Shown: positions 45,739-55,499, numbered from the stretch's first letter. The stretch is DNA of 64,000 nucleotides from Cryomorphaceae bacterium (GCA_003565555.1 PXBH01000145.1:96033-160032); one strand, 5' to 3'. Notes: generated from the letters alone by a model not told the origin. Numbers and translations: made by a program.

Positions 45739-47796
45739 ATGAAAAAATCGCTACTCTGCGCGGTTGCTGCACTTTTTGCCGCTCCGCTTGTTCACAGTCA
45801 GTGCCTTGACTGGGTGCAACCTTCTCCCACTACCGGATGGTCAGATTTCAACAACCAATTCGGAGGAGCTCCCTGCTCCGAAACCCCTCCGCTCACCTTC
45901 GAAATATCCGGCTTTGAAGTATGGCAATCGGAAGCTTATGCAGTCGCAAACGTAAAGGCGGGCGGCTCCTATACCGTAGGTGCCTGCAACGGGCCAAACA
46001 ACGGCGAGCCGACAAATATTTGGACGAAAAACTTTACGGTAATCGGACCTTCGGGTACCGTAGATGCATTCGGAAGAAATGCCAACAGCACCTGTGAACT
46101 CACTTTTACCGCAAGTGAGACCGGAAATTATATCATCGCGGTAAACCGATCGGGATCTGCCAATTGCGGGCAGTTTGCATCTCTTGACGGCGGATTTTTT
46201 TCCTTGACCTACAACGGCGGCGCCTCCTGTGATCCGCCGGTGACCGATTGTGAAGCAGGAGCCATTGATACTTCAGAAACGGCTGCGGAGCTTTGCCCGG
46301 GAGACGCCACTGAATTTGATGTCACGGGCATTGTCATTCCGAACGCTCCGACATTGGGCGGCTTGGGCATCCGCTTCGACCCCACACCCGGATCGGGGAC
46401 CGGAGGCTTGGCGGGTGGATTTTCGCTGACGGGCGTAAATCCGGATAACCTCCCGTACAGCTTTGACAATGATCTGAACGGCGTGCTCTCCGCCAACAAT
46501 CTTTCTCCCCTTTTGGGTGAGTGGAATATGCGCCCTTACGTGTACGGAAATCAAGCGGATGCGCTTACCGCTTGTGATTCCACCGAGGCCGTGGCTACGG
46601 TGAATTTTCTTTCTTCCGGCGCTGCTGCCTGCGGCGATTTGGTTTGCGAGGCGGGTGACGTGACTGCCGGTGACCAAACGATTTGCCCCGGTGAAGATTG
46701 GGAACTCACCCTTTCGGGAGAGGAACTTCCCGTTCCGGGCAATGTCTATTGGTTTTTCCTTGACACCAACGATACCTCGGGCGACAACGATTATATCTAC
46801 AACCTCGGTTCGGACCCTTCCTTCTATAACTTCACGGGAAACTTTAACGGTCTTCTGGCGGCGGCTGAGCTGGATACCCTAATCCCCGGCACATACCTCA
46901 CCTTTGCCGGCATTTTTAATCCTCAGGATACTTCGATCTGCTCGTTCACACCCGGAGATTTTTTCATCACCGTTCTCGACGGCAGTGACCCGGAGTGCGC
47001 AGGCGTAGTGCCCTGTGAATCTCCTTACCCCATGGTGACCGGAAAGGACGAAATTTATCAATCCAACGGAGTGATGCTCACTTGGAACCCGATTCCCGGA
47101 TCTATCGGCTGTGAAGTGCGCGCCAGCCGTGCAGACGGTGCCGGCGGCCGAAGAATTCGAATCTTGGGTGAAAATGTTTCGGAGCGGTTTATTCCGCAAA
47201 GTTTGATGACCCCGGGAACCACTTATCGCTGGAGGGTACGCTGCGGCTGCACCACTTCCATCGTCGGGCCGAATACCGAATGGCGCTTCTTCATTTGGGA
47301 TCCGAGCGCGGGAATGGTCGATGTGGGCCCGGCAGCACAGGAGGCCCCTGTGTCAAGATCGGGTATTGCAGCACAGGAGATGCCCGCTCTTGCGGAAGAA
47401 TACGAGGGAGATTTGCCCGTATTCCGAAATATGCTGAACACTACCGGCCTCTACGGAAACGTACCCCGAGTGGCCGAAGTGAAAAACGCGCGGAGCCTCA
47501 AGCCCAAACCCGACAGCCCGGCGCATACGACAGGCCTTCGGACAGAGGGATTTGACTTATTTCCGAATCCCTCCGCAGGCATGGTAAATATGCGCTACGA
47601 AGCATTTACGGACGGGTTTATTGCCGTTCGAATTTTTGATGCTGCGGGAAGAATCGTGCAGTCAAAAACACTTTCGGTATTCCCCGGAGATAATTTCGGC
47701 CAATTCGATTTGACCGCCCTCGACCGTGGTCTGTACATGGTAGAAATCACCGAAGGAAGCAAGCGTTCCGTGCAGCGGATCGTAATCGGCGATTAA
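45739..47796 (+). CDS. Secreted multi-domain protein with type IX sorting domain
   Basis: 685 residues. Signal peptide MKKSLLCAVAALFAAPLVHS, cut at residue 20. Residues about 20-155 form a beta domain (CNGPNNGEPTNIWTKNFTV; FTASETGNYIIAVNRSG) of the PPC/bacterial-adhesin kind. Two similar segments with CPG-E-WELTL style starts follow. Residues about 430-530 are an FN3-like domain with VMLTWNPIPGSIGCEV and YRWRVRCGC that recurs in the next two genes. The tail is a sorting domain (LFPNPSAGMVN; GLYMVEITEG). No enzyme motif is seen; likely an adhesin or scaffold. Confidence 0.82.
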   Translation: MKKSLLCAVAALFAAPLVHSQCLDWVQPSPTTGWSDFNNQFGGAPCSETPPLTFEISGFEVWQSEAYAVANVKAGGSYTVGACNGPNNGEPTNIWTKNFTVIGPSGTVDAFGRNANSTCELTFTASETGNYIIAVNRSGSANCGQFASLDGGFFSLTYNGGASCDPPVTDCEAGAIDTSETAAELCPGDATEFDVTGIVIPNAPTLGGLGIRFDPTPGSGTGGLAGGFSLTGVNPDNLPYSFDNDLNGVLSANNLSPLLGEWNMRPYVYGNQADALTACDSTEAVATVNFLSSGAAACGDLVCEAGDVTAGDQTICPGEDWELTLSGEELPVPGNVYWFFLDTNDTSGDNDYIYNLGSDPSFYNFTGNFNGLLAAAELDTLIPGTYLTFAGIFNPQDTSICSFTPGDFFITVLDGSDPECAGVVPCESPYPMVTGKDEIYQSNGVMLTWNPIPGSIGCEVRASRADGAGGRRIRILGENVSERFIPQSLMTPGTTYRWRVRCGCTTSIVGPNTEWRFFIWDPSAGMVDVGPAAQEAPVSRSGIAAQEMPALAEEYEGDLPVFRNMLNTTGLYGNVPRVAEVKNARSLKPKPDSPAHTTGLRTEGFDLFPNPSAGMVNMRYEAFTDGFIAVRIFDAAGRIVQSKTLSVFPGDNFGQFDLTALDRGLYMVEITEGSKRSVQRIVIGD

Positions 47797-47822
47797 CACC
47801 TTCTTGAAGTAACCGTCAACCG

Positions 47823-47855
47823 ATGGCCGTCTCTTTTCCGGAGACGGCCATTTTT
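47823..47855 (+). terminator. Intrinsic terminator
   Basis: ATGGCCGTCTC (47823-47833) and GAGACGGCCAT (47841-47851), then TTTT. It ends the transcript of the sorted protein at 45739. Confidence 0.88.
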
Positions 47856-47980
47856 ATGGTCACCGGATTTCTTTTTGATCATTTTAAGGCCATTATCGGA
47901 ATCCTGACGGCTTTGCGCGGATAAAGCCCTTAGCCTCAGGGTGATTGTTTGTATGCCTCGGTGCGCCTGCGTATTGAATA

Positions 47981-48011
47981 TTGCGCTTCCGATAATTTAA
48001 CACTATTTTTG
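47981..48011 (+). promoter_or_regulatory. Promoter of the S8 protease gene
   Basis: TTG (47981-47983), 20 bases, TATTTTTG (48004-48011), an exact TAnnTTTG box. The leader to ATG 48042 would be about 24 bases. Confidence 0.55.
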
Positions 48012-48041
48012 TGTTTAATCCACACGGTTCAGACCTTATTC

Positions 48042-50801
48042 ATGATGACAAAAAATTTATCTCTTTCCCTGCTTTTTTCCATGGTTTTTGCGGCCTTCTC
48101 GGCTTTCGCTCAAGACTTTTCGCAAAGCGCTTCCGAAACACCTTACGTCCCGGGAGAACTCATCGTCATGTTTCATGAAAATGTACAGCCCGAGGCCTTA
48201 CTTCGTCAGTTCTCCGACACCCGATCGGGATCGACCGGTTTAAAGCACGAAGCTGTACTTTCAGAACTTTCCAATATCCATCTTTTCAGCCATGACGGTT
48301 CCGCCGATCTGGGTAAGCAGCTCCTGCGAAGCATTCGCGGCGTGCGGTATGTGAGAGCGGCCCAGTTTAACCACTACGTGAAAGAAAGGGCGACCGCTCC
48401 GGATGATCCCCAGTACGGGTCGCAATGGCACCACACCAATATTGACTCTGAGTTGGCTTGGGACATTACCACAGGCGGAACAACTGCGAACGGTGACGAT
48501 ATCGTTGTGGCCGTCATTGAATCTGCCAATTATAACCACAATGACTTGATTGAAAACCATTGGGTGAACACCGCAGAAATCCCCGGTAACGGTATTGACG
48601 ATGACGGCAACGGTTTCACAGACGACTATCACGGATGGAATCCCGGTCAGAGCAACGACAATGTGTGCTGCGGCGGACACGGGACCGCTGTAAACGGTAT
48701 GGTCGGAGCCAAGGGGAATAACGGCATCGGCGGTGCCGGCGTGAATTGGGATGTCAAGATCATGAATGTTACCGTGGGTGCACTGACCGAATCCAATGTC
48801 ATCGCATCTTACAACTACCCCTACACCATGCGTAACCTCTACAATACGACCGGAGGGGATCAGGGCGCCTTCGTAGTCGCGACAAATGCCTCATGGGGAA
48901 TTGATAATGCCGACCCTGCCAATTACCCCGTATGGTGCAATTATTACGATGACCTCGGCTCCGTCGGTATTCTCAATTGCGGTGCTACGGCAAATAACAA
49001 CGTGAACATCGACGCGGTAGGGGATATGCCCACGGGTTGCGGAAGCGACTACATGGTAGCGGTGACGGCCACCAACAGCAGCGACACGAGAACCTTCTCG
49101 GGTTACGGCCAAAATACCATCGACCTTGCCGCTCCGGGGGCGAGTGTATTGCTTCCCTCGGGCAGCTCGGGATACAGCACCACAAGCGGCACCTCCTTTG
49201 CAAGTCCCTGTGTGGCCGGCGCAATTGCATTGGTTTATTCAGCACCTTGCGAAACCTTGGCCGGTCTTGCCATGACCGATCCTCAGTCGGCGGCAGATGC
49301 TGTTCGCGGATACATTTACGACGGTGTAGACCAAACGGCCCAGCTTCTGAGCGAAACTGTGACGGGCGGACGACTCAATGTCTACAACGCACTCAACAAT
49401 GCTCTGGATGATTGCGGACCCCCGCCCACTTGTGAGGCGGAAGCTATTTCTTTGACGGCGGAATGCGTGTTGGACGGCAACGGAGATGTAACGGCATCGG
49501 TGACCGTAGACGCTGAATTCGACGGCGCTGTTTGTCAGGCCCAGCAGGTATGCTACAGCATCCAGGGAGGTCCGACGACCTGTATCGATTTGGCTGAATC
49601 CGGCGGACAATTGACCGATAATGAAAGCTTCAGCGTGGAGGGCTTACTTTCCTCAACAACCTATACCTTTTACTACACCACCTCGGCAGGCACTTCCCCG
49701 GAAGCGACCCTGACTACCCCGGATTGCGCCTCGCAAATTGCAGGGTGTACAGATCCGAATGCCGATAATTACGATTCCGATGCGACCATTGACAACGGAA
49801 CCTGCACCTTTCCCTGCAACGATGTGACCTTGACCATCACCACAGACTGTTGGGGCGGCGAGGTGAGCTGGGAAATTCTCGACGGAGACGGCAATGAGGT
49901 CGCTTCTGTTTCTTCCGGCACCTACGGCAACCAAGAAACCTATACTTGGTCTGATTGCCTGGATTACGGATGCTACACCTTTAATATCTACGACAGCTTC
50001 GGCGACGGTATGAACGGCGCGGCCTATTCCTTCTGCGGTGTTAACGGTGAATACGGTATTGTCAATGACCAAACGGGGGAGGACCTCGTAGTGATGACAG
50101 CACCCAATGCCAACTACGGATCTGAGGCCAACCATACCTTCTGCCTCGAGGCGCCCGAAGAGCCGGAGCCTGAGGAGCCCGCATGTGAGATGCCTTATCC
50201 GCAAGTGCAGGGACTCGGTCTGCAAGTACAGTCAAACGGTGTACAAATGTCTTGGGATGCCATTCTCGGATCCAGAGGTTGTCAGGTTCAGGGCGGTCTC
50301 GCCAATTCCACAAGCTTACAACTCGTTGAGATCGTTCAGGACGAACTCGATGGCTTCTTCGTTCCGGGCAGCCAGTTGCCCGTTCTGAACCAAATTTATC
50401 GACTTCGTGTACGGTGCGGTTGTCGCAGAAACCCCACCACTGTGGTCGGTCCGTGGAGTGAATGGGCTTACGTCTTTTGGGCGGGCGGCGGCAGTAATCT
50501 GGTGCAACAACCTGAAGCGGAAGCGCGTTTTGCTTCGGAAGACCGCTTTGAGTTGGGCATTCAGCCCAACCCCAGTGAGGGAGCGGTGGTCATGAATCTC
50601 ATTTCTGACCGCGAGGAAGACGTCTTTGTCCGGGTCTTTGATATGGTCGGTAAATTGGTGCATTCTGAGCGCGTTTCGGCCGTTGAAGGGTCCAACGTGT
50701 ATCGCCGTGATTTCTCCCGCTTGGAGACTGCCGTCTACCTCGTCAGGGTGGAGGGGAGCGACGGTCACTCTGACACCAAGAGGCTTGTAATAAGCAAGTA
50801 A
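48042..50801 (+). CDS. Secreted S8 (subtilisin-fold) protein with altered catalytic Asp, type IX sorted
   Basis: 919 residues from ATG 48042, which begins the signal peptide (cut after residue 23, SAFA/Q). A propeptide-like segment (about 30-110) precedes the S8 domain (about 120-480). His213 (GGHGTAV) and Ser385 (SGTSFASP) of the triad are present, but the normal DTG/DSG aspartate is Glu160 (VVAVIESANYNH). Calcium-like DDDGNG and the substrate-cleft SWG follow the family. After it come an Ig-like region, a module with CWGGEVSWEI and DSFGDGMNG, the FN3-like YRLRVRCGC domain, and a sorting domain. The same last modules occur in the next gene. It may be an inactive or altered peptidase. Confidence 0.87.
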   Translation: MMTKNLSLSLLFSMVFAAFSAFAQDFSQSASETPYVPGELIVMFHENVQPEALLRQFSDTRSGSTGLKHEAVLSELSNIHLFSHDGSADLGKQLLRSIRGVRYVRAAQFNHYVKERATAPDDPQYGSQWHHTNIDSELAWDITTGGTTANGDDIVVAVIESANYNHNDLIENHWVNTAEIPGNGIDDDGNGFTDDYHGWNPGQSNDNVCCGGHGTAVNGMVGAKGNNGIGGAGVNWDVKIMNVTVGALTESNVIASYNYPYTMRNLYNTTGGDQGAFVVATNASWGIDNADPANYPVWCNYYDDLGSVGILNCGATANNNVNIDAVGDMPTGCGSDYMVAVTATNSSDTRTFSGYGQNTIDLAAPGASVLLPSGSSGYSTTSGTSFASPCVAGAIALVYSAPCETLAGLAMTDPQSAADAVRGYIYDGVDQTAQLLSETVTGGRLNVYNALNNALDDCGPPPTCEAEAISLTAECVLDGNGDVTASVTVDAEFDGAVCQAQQVCYSIQGGPTTCIDLAESGGQLTDNESFSVEGLLSSTTYTFYYTTSAGTSPEATLTTPDCASQIAGCTDPNADNYDSDATIDNGTCTFPCNDVTLTITTDCWGGEVSWEILDGDGNEVASVSSGTYGNQETYTWSDCLDYGCYTFNIYDSFGDGMNGAAYSFCGVNGEYGIVNDQTGEDLVVMTAPNANYGSEANHTFCLEAPEEPEPEEPACEMPYPQVQGLGLQVQSNGVQMSWDAILGSRGCQVQGGLANSTSLQLVEIVQDELDGFFVPGSQLPVLNQIYRLRVRCGCRRNPTTVVGPWSEWAYVFWAGGGSNLVQQPEAEARFASEDRFELGIQPNPSEGAVVMNLISDREEDVFVRVFDMVGKLVHSERVSAVEGSNVYRRDFSRLETAVYLVRVEGSDGHSDTKRLVISK

Positions 50802-50810
50802 AATTTTGAG

Positions 50811-50838
50811 ATCGGGGGCCCAGAGCCCCCGATTTTTT
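50811..50838 (+). terminator. Intrinsic terminator of the S8 gene
   Basis: ATCGGGGGC (50811-50819) and GCCCCCGAT (50825-50833) followed by TTTTT. It lies just upstream of the next gene, so that gene needs its own start signal or readthrough. Confidence 0.88.
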
Positions 50839-50882
50839 AACTGAGAATGCCTTGGGGCATGTTCTCTCATTTTTTATGTGAT

Positions 50883-53573
50883 ATGTGCGGATTCAGACCT
50901 GTTTCGATCTTATTCATTTTTGCCTTTCTTGCCGCTGCCGGCCTTGCGGCCCAAACCACGGACGTGGGGCCGCCGGCTTCGCAGCTTTTAAAGATTCCCG
51001 CTGAGCATCCGGAGCCTGTTTATTTTCCCGAAATCGATGTGCAGTCCCTGATGGCTGAGGACGCATTGAACCGCGCAAACAATACCGGTCCGTGGCGCTT
51101 TGGCTTTCCGCACGAAGCGGATATCAACCTGATTGCGGAAGGCAAGCGAGACAGAACCCACGACGGTGCACACATTTACCGTATGACTTTCTCCGCTCCG
51201 GGAGCACTGAGCATGAATGTTTTCTTTCACGCATTCAAGTTGCCGGAAGGAGGGTATTTTCACGTGTACAATGCCGATTTGAGTGCGGTAGACGGAGCTT
51301 ACACTGCTGCGAATAATCAGCCGGACAAAATGCTGGCCACCGTTCCCATCCCGGGCGATGAGATAACGGTAGAATATTACGCACCGCCGGGTTCCGAAGA
51401 TCTTACAGAATTGGTCATCGGTACCGTTGTTCAGGGTTATCGACCGATCCGCGCTTTTTTCGAAAATATTGTGTCTGAGGAACGGGGGTTGAACGATTCC
51501 GGCCCTTGTAATTACGATACGGGCTGCACCCAACAGCCGGGCAATCCTTTCGGGGACCCGGGAGCTTGGGATGAGCAGATTGCTTCGGTTGCCGTAATGA
51601 TGAACAACGGGTTCGCTTTCTGCTCCGGAGCACTGGTCAATAACACTGCCAACGACGGAACTCCTTATTTTCTTTCTGCCAACCATTGCGGTACCTCGGG
51701 AGGCGGCGGCCTCACCGTACTCTTCGGCTGGGAATCGCCGAGCCCCTCATGCGCAACCGTTGCGGGCAGCGTGAACGGCCCTGCCGATGCCATGGTCAAC
51801 GGAGCTGTGCTCCGCGCCAATCGAAGCGGTTCTGACTTTGCCCTTTGGGAACTGAGTACCGTGCCGCCCGCAAGTTACAACGTGTATTACGCGGGATGGG
51901 ACCGCACGGGAAATCAACCCTCAGAAGTGACCGGTATTCATCACCCGAGCGGTGACGTGAAGAAAATATGCAGAGAAGAGGACGCTCCCTATCAGTCCGT
52001 TGCTGCCGGGGCCCAAGTTTGGTGGATTGACGATTGGGAGTACGGTGTCACCGAACCCGGCTCATCGGGGTCTCCCATTTTCGATCAGAGCAAACGCATT
52101 GTAGGTCAACTTTACGGCGGTTTGGCGGCCTGTTCCGGAACCTCGAACAACGGATCTTATGATTATTACGGCAGGTTTGACGTATCTTGGGATGCGGGAG
52201 GCAGCCCGGCGTCCCGACTGAGCGATTGGTTGGATCCGCTCGGAACCGGTCAAACTGTTTTGGACGGGTACAGTCCCAATGCACCTTCCGCTGATTTGGA
52301 TGCAGGGATCACTGCCGTAAATTCACCTGAGGGTTCACTCTGCGGAGTGGGTTCTGCGGTTCCTGAAATAACCTTGAGAAATTTCGGTGTTCAAACACTC
52401 ACTTCAGCCGTTATTACTTACGGGACTGAAGACGGCCAGGAGGAAACTTATCTGTGGTTCGGAAACTTGACTTCGGGTCAGACCGTGTCTGTGGTTCTTC
52501 CCGCGTACGAATTTGGCGGGACCGGGGTCCTGACTTTTTCCGCAACGGTGTCGGATCCGAACGGTTTGACGGATGAAAACCCGGCCAATGACACCGCCAA
52601 CGCCGAGCTGAATCTCCAAGAGGAGGGGCAATCGGTTGAATTGGAGATCATCTTGGATTGCTGGGGTTCGGAAGTGACTTGGGAAATTGCGGATAACAAT
52701 TCGGGAGCCGTTGTGGCCTCAGGCGGGCCTTACCAAAACGGAACTCCGGGCGCTGCGGTCGGAGGGAGTTTGTGTCTCAGCCCGGGATGTTACACCTTCA
52801 CCATCTTTGACAGTTTCGGTGACGGCTTGGCGGGGAGCATGTATTCATCTTGCGGTGTTGACGGAGATTATAACCTTACAGACGCGGAGGGAAATATCTT
52901 GGCGGAACAGGAAGCGGCCAATTTCGGATCGGAAGCATCCCACAGTTTTTGCATCGAAGAGGCTCCTCCCGTTCAGACCCCGTGCACGTCTCCTTACCCG
53001 ATAGTGACAGGACTCAATGCCGAGGTTTTGCCGAACGGGGTTCAATTGTCTTGGGACCCGATCATCGGTTCGAAGGGTTGTCAAATTCAGGGAGGTCCTG
53101 CCAATGCCTCGAGCACCTTGGTCACCACGGAAGTTATTCAGGATGATTTAAGCGGCTTTTTTGTCCCGGCAAGTCAATTGCCTTTTTTGAATGAAATTTA
53201 CCGCTGGCGCGTGCGCTGCGGGTGTCGGAGAAATCCGAGTATCGTAGGCGCCTACACGCCTTACGCATTCTTTTTCTGGCAAGGATCGGGGAGCAATATG
53301 GGCAGCGGGAGCGCTGCTGTAGAGAACCTGGAGGTATTTCCTAATCCTACGCCGGGCCCTCTTTCGGTGCGCATCTTCATGGGTGCGGAAGCCGAAGTCA
53401 GCTTAGCGGTTTTCGACATCGCGGGGCGACGTCTTTCGCGAGAGCGTGTGCACGTCGCTGCGGGAGAGGCTCGCCTTGAATTGAATTTGGGGCATCTTCC
53501 GCCGGCCGTCTATGTGCTACGTGCGGAAACCGGAAGTTCTTTGTTGACCCGGACCTTCGTCATCACCCGATGA
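50883..53573 (+). CDS. Secreted trypsin-like (lysyl endopeptidase type) serine protease, type IX sorted
   Basis: 896 residues from ATG 50883 (MCGFRPVSILFIFAFLAAAG, cut after LAAQ). Frames starting at 50847 or 50859 add residues of the terminator spacer. A propeptide-like segment of about 180 residues precedes the peptidase domain (about 215-455) with His268 (LSANHCG), Asp318 (GSDFALWEL) and Ser395 (PGSSGSPIF), all present. The order and the many Cys fit the lysyl endopeptidase group rather than classical trypsin. Then come an unassigned domain, the CWGSEVTWEI/DSFGDGLAG module, the FN3-like YRWRVRCGC domain and a sorting domain (FPNPTPGPLS). It should be an active extracellular protease; specificity is not proven. 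Confidence 0.9.
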   Translation: MCGFRPVSILFIFAFLAAAGLAAQTTDVGPPASQLLKIPAEHPEPVYFPEIDVQSLMAEDALNRANNTGPWRFGFPHEADINLIAEGKRDRTHDGAHIYRMTFSAPGALSMNVFFHAFKLPEGGYFHVYNADLSAVDGAYTAANNQPDKMLATVPIPGDEITVEYYAPPGSEDLTELVIGTVVQGYRPIRAFFENIVSEERGLNDSGPCNYDTGCTQQPGNPFGDPGAWDEQIASVAVMMNNGFAFCSGALVNNTANDGTPYFLSANHCGTSGGGGLTVLFGWESPSPSCATVAGSVNGPADAMVNGAVLRANRSGSDFALWELSTVPPASYNVYYAGWDRTGNQPSEVTGIHHPSGDVKKICREEDAPYQSVAAGAQVWWIDDWEYGVTEPGSSGSPIFDQSKRIVGQLYGGLAACSGTSNNGSYDYYGRFDVSWDAGGSPASRLSDWLDPLGTGQTVLDGYSPNAPSADLDAGITAVNSPEGSLCGVGSAVPEITLRNFGVQTLTSAVITYGTEDGQEETYLWFGNLTSGQTVSVVLPAYEFGGTGVLTFSATVSDPNGLTDENPANDTANAELNLQEEGQSVELEIILDCWGSEVTWEIADNNSGAVVASGGPYQNGTPGAAVGGSLCLSPGCYTFTIFDSFGDGLAGSMYSSCGVDGDYNLTDAEGNILAEQEAANFGSEASHSFCIEEAPPVQTPCTSPYPIVTGLNAEVLPNGVQLSWDPIIGSKGCQIQGGPANASSTLVTTEVIQDDLSGFFVPASQLPFLNEIYRWRVRCGCRRNPSIVGAYTPYAFFFWQGSGSNMGSGSAAVENLEVFPNPTPGPLSVRIFMGAEAEVSLAVFDIAGRRLSRERVHVAAGEARLELNLGHLPPAVYVLRAETGSSLLTRTFVITR

Positions 53574-53590
53574 GAAAAGCATTTTCAAAG

Positions 53591-53626
53591 AAAAAAGGGG
53601 CGCCCGGCGGGCGCTCCTTTTTTCTT
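53591..53626. terminator. Bidirectional terminator between convergent genes
   Basis: AAAGGGGCGCCC and GGGCGCTCCTTT with a short loop and T and A tracts at the two sides. It serves the protease on + and the thiolase on -. Confidence 0.85.
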
Positions 53627-53656
53627 TAAAAATGACACTTATTCTTCGTCAGTCTC

Positions 53657-54835
53657 TTACATCCGCTCGAGTACGAGGGCCGAAGCTCCTCCGCCTCCGT
53701 TGCAGATTCCCGCACAGCCGAGCTTAGCATCGTTTTGGTGCAAAATATGGATGAGCGTCACCAGGATGCGGGCTCCGCTGGCGCCGAGCGGATGCCCCAG
53801 GGCTACGGCACCGCCGTTTACATCCACTTTTTCCGGATCGAGACCGAGCTCCTTAATATTCGCGAGACCTACTACAGAGAAGGCTTCATTCAACTCCCAG
53901 TAATCGATGTCGGATACTTTCAAATTCGCTTTGGCCAAGGCTTTCGGAATGGCTTTGGACGGGGCCGTGGTGAACCATTCCGGTTTTTGTGCGGCATCAG
54001 CATAGCCCGCGATTTTTGCGATCGGCTGTAGGCCCAAGGCATCGGCTTTGGCTTTGCTCATTACCACGAGCGCGGCAGCACCGTCATTGAGAGTGCTGGC
54101 ATTGGCCGCCGTAACTGTTCCCTCCTTTGAGAAAACCGGTCGAAGGTTCGGCACCTTTTCGAAAATGATGTTTTTGTACTCCTCATCTTCGGCAACGATC
54201 ACGGGATCACCTTTCCGCTGCGGAACTTCTACCGGGACGGTTTCGTCATTGAATTTTCCCTCTTTCCAAGCTGCAGCAGCTTTTTTGTAGGAATCCGTGG
54301 CAAACTTGTCTTGCTCCTCTCGGCTGATGTTGTATTCGCGGGCACATAAGTCGCCGCAATTGCCCATGTGTTGCTTGTTATAAGCATCGGTAAGCCCATC
54401 GTAGACCATACCGTCGAGCATGGTGATATTTCCGAGTTTCGTGCCTGTGCGTGATCCGGGGAGGTAGTGCGGTACGCTGCTCATATTCTCCATACCTCCG
54501 GCCACAATGACTTCCGCATCACCTGCGGCAATGGCTTGTGCAGCCATCATCACCGCTTTCATACCCGATGCACAGACCTTGTTCACGGTTGTGCAGGGTA
54601 CTTCCTCCGATATGCCGGCGCCCATAGCCGCCTGCCTGGCGGGAGCTTGGCCGAGGCCGGCTTGAAGCACGCAGCCCATAAAAACCTCGTCTACATGTTT
54701 ACTGTCGATGCCCGCTTTTTCAAGCGCTCCGCGTATGGCTGTTGCCCCCAGGTCAACGGCTGAGACCTTGGAAAGGCTCCCGTTGAAACTGCCTATGGGG
54801 GTGCGCACTGCGGATACGATGACTACTTCTTTCAT
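53657..54835 (-). CDS. Acetyl-CoA C-acyltransferase (thiolase)
   Basis: 392 residues from ATG 54835 (MKEVVIVSAVRTPIGSFNG). The longer frame runs through the promoter and is rejected. Nucleophile Cys in NKVCASGMKAVM, the His of ALGHPLGASGARI, and the second Cys of GICNGGGGASAL are all present. It could serve acetoacetyl-CoA formation or beta-oxidation; length fits both and the context does not decide. The promoter box TACCTTTGC is at 54875-54883. Confidence 0.95.
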   Translation of the reverse strand: MKEVVIVSAVRTPIGSFNGSLSKVSAVDLGATAIRGALEKAGIDSKHVDEVFMGCVLQAGLGQAPARQAAMGAGISEEVPCTTVNKVCASGMKAVMMAAQAIAAGDAEVIVAGGMENMSSVPHYLPGSRTGTKLGNITMLDGMVYDGLTDAYNKQHMGNCGDLCAREYNISREEQDKFATDSYKKAAAAWKEGKFNDETVPVEVPQRKGDPVIVAEDEEYKNIIFEKVPNLRPVFSKEGTVTAANASTLNDGAAALVVMSKAKADALGLQPIAKIAGYADAAQKPEWFTTAPSKAIPKALAKANLKVSDIDYWELNEAFSVVGLANIKELGLDPEKVDVNGGAVALGHPLGASGARILVTLIHILHQNDAKLGCAGICNGGGGASALVLERM

Positions 54836-54874
54836 ACCTGTTTGTATTCTTTGTTGATGGTTCAAAAATTTGCC

Positions 54875-54883
54875 GCAAAGGTA
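54875..54883 (-). promoter_or_regulatory. Promoter -7 box of the thiolase gene
   Basis: Minus strand TACCTTTGC, exact TAnnTTTGC. About 30 bases upstream of it, a 17-base dyad AGCTTGCT-G-AGCAAGCT (54912-54928) lies between this promoter and the lipoprotein gene; it may be that gene's hairpin or an operator. Confidence 0.55.
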
Positions 54884-54939
54884 CACATTCGGGCGGTGCC
54901 CGTAAAACGGCAGCTTGCTGAGCAAGCTTTGGTGAGCGC

Positions 54940-55428
54940 CTAGCGCGGGAGCACGAAGAAGTCCTCTTGCCCCCCCAAATCCAGAGAGTCGCCGTTGAGG
55001 ACGAAGCGCTTTTCCATATTAATGTAATCGCAATCGCCCGTGTATTCGCCTCGGAGGGTGATGTTTTCAATTTCGGCGAAGAAAGCGGCCGTGAAACCTT
55101 CGACGATGTAATTATAGGTCACAAAGTAAGGCGCAGTCTGGTTGGTGAAGGGAAACTCGTCATTGATGATAAATTTTCCCGGGCCCTCGACGAGGTTGTT
55201 GCCGTTTACAAACAAGGTGTCCCCGATCAACGGATCGCTGAACGGAACGTAACGCACGAACATCAGGTCTGCCAGTTCTTCTTCCGTGAAGGCATCCTCA
55301 CCCTTCGTAGGTACTTTTAGCTTCAAGCCGTTTAGTCGCCCTATATCCGGTTCGTCACAAGGCTTTTCACATGATGCCAGCCCTATGGCCACAACGAACA
55401 AGATGGGATAAATTCGGGTTATGTACAT
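54940..55428 (-). CDS. Hypothetical lipoprotein
   Basis: 162 residues. A type II signal peptide with lipobox LASC (cysteine at residue 20) is clear in MYITRIYPILFVVAIGLASC. The mature part is acidic and has no recognised domain. Its promoter box TAATTTTG (minus strand, 55452-55459) is shared with the divergent region of the next gene. It is likely anchored in a membrane; function unknown. Confidence 0.8.
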   Translation of the reverse strand: MYITRIYPILFVVAIGLASCEKPCDEPDIGRLNGLKLKVPTKGEDAFTEEELADLMFVRYVPFSDPLIGDTLFVNGNNLVEGPGKFIINDEFPFTNQTAPYFVTYNYIVEGFTAAFFAEIENITLRGEYTGDCDYINMEKRFVLNGDSLDLGGQEDFFVLPR

Positions 55429-55451
55429 AGAAATTTCTGCCCTGAGCGTGC

Positions 55452-55499
55452 CAAAATTAGTGAATTGAGCTTCCGAACCAACACATTTCTTATTTTCGC
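55452..55499. promoter_or_regulatory. Divergent promoter region between two lipoprotein genes
   Basis: Minus strand TAATTTTG at 55452-55459 for the left gene. Plus strand TTG (55465-55467) and TATTTTCGC (55491-55499) for the right gene, ending directly at its ATG. The two promoters are packed in 50 bases. Confidence 0.45.
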
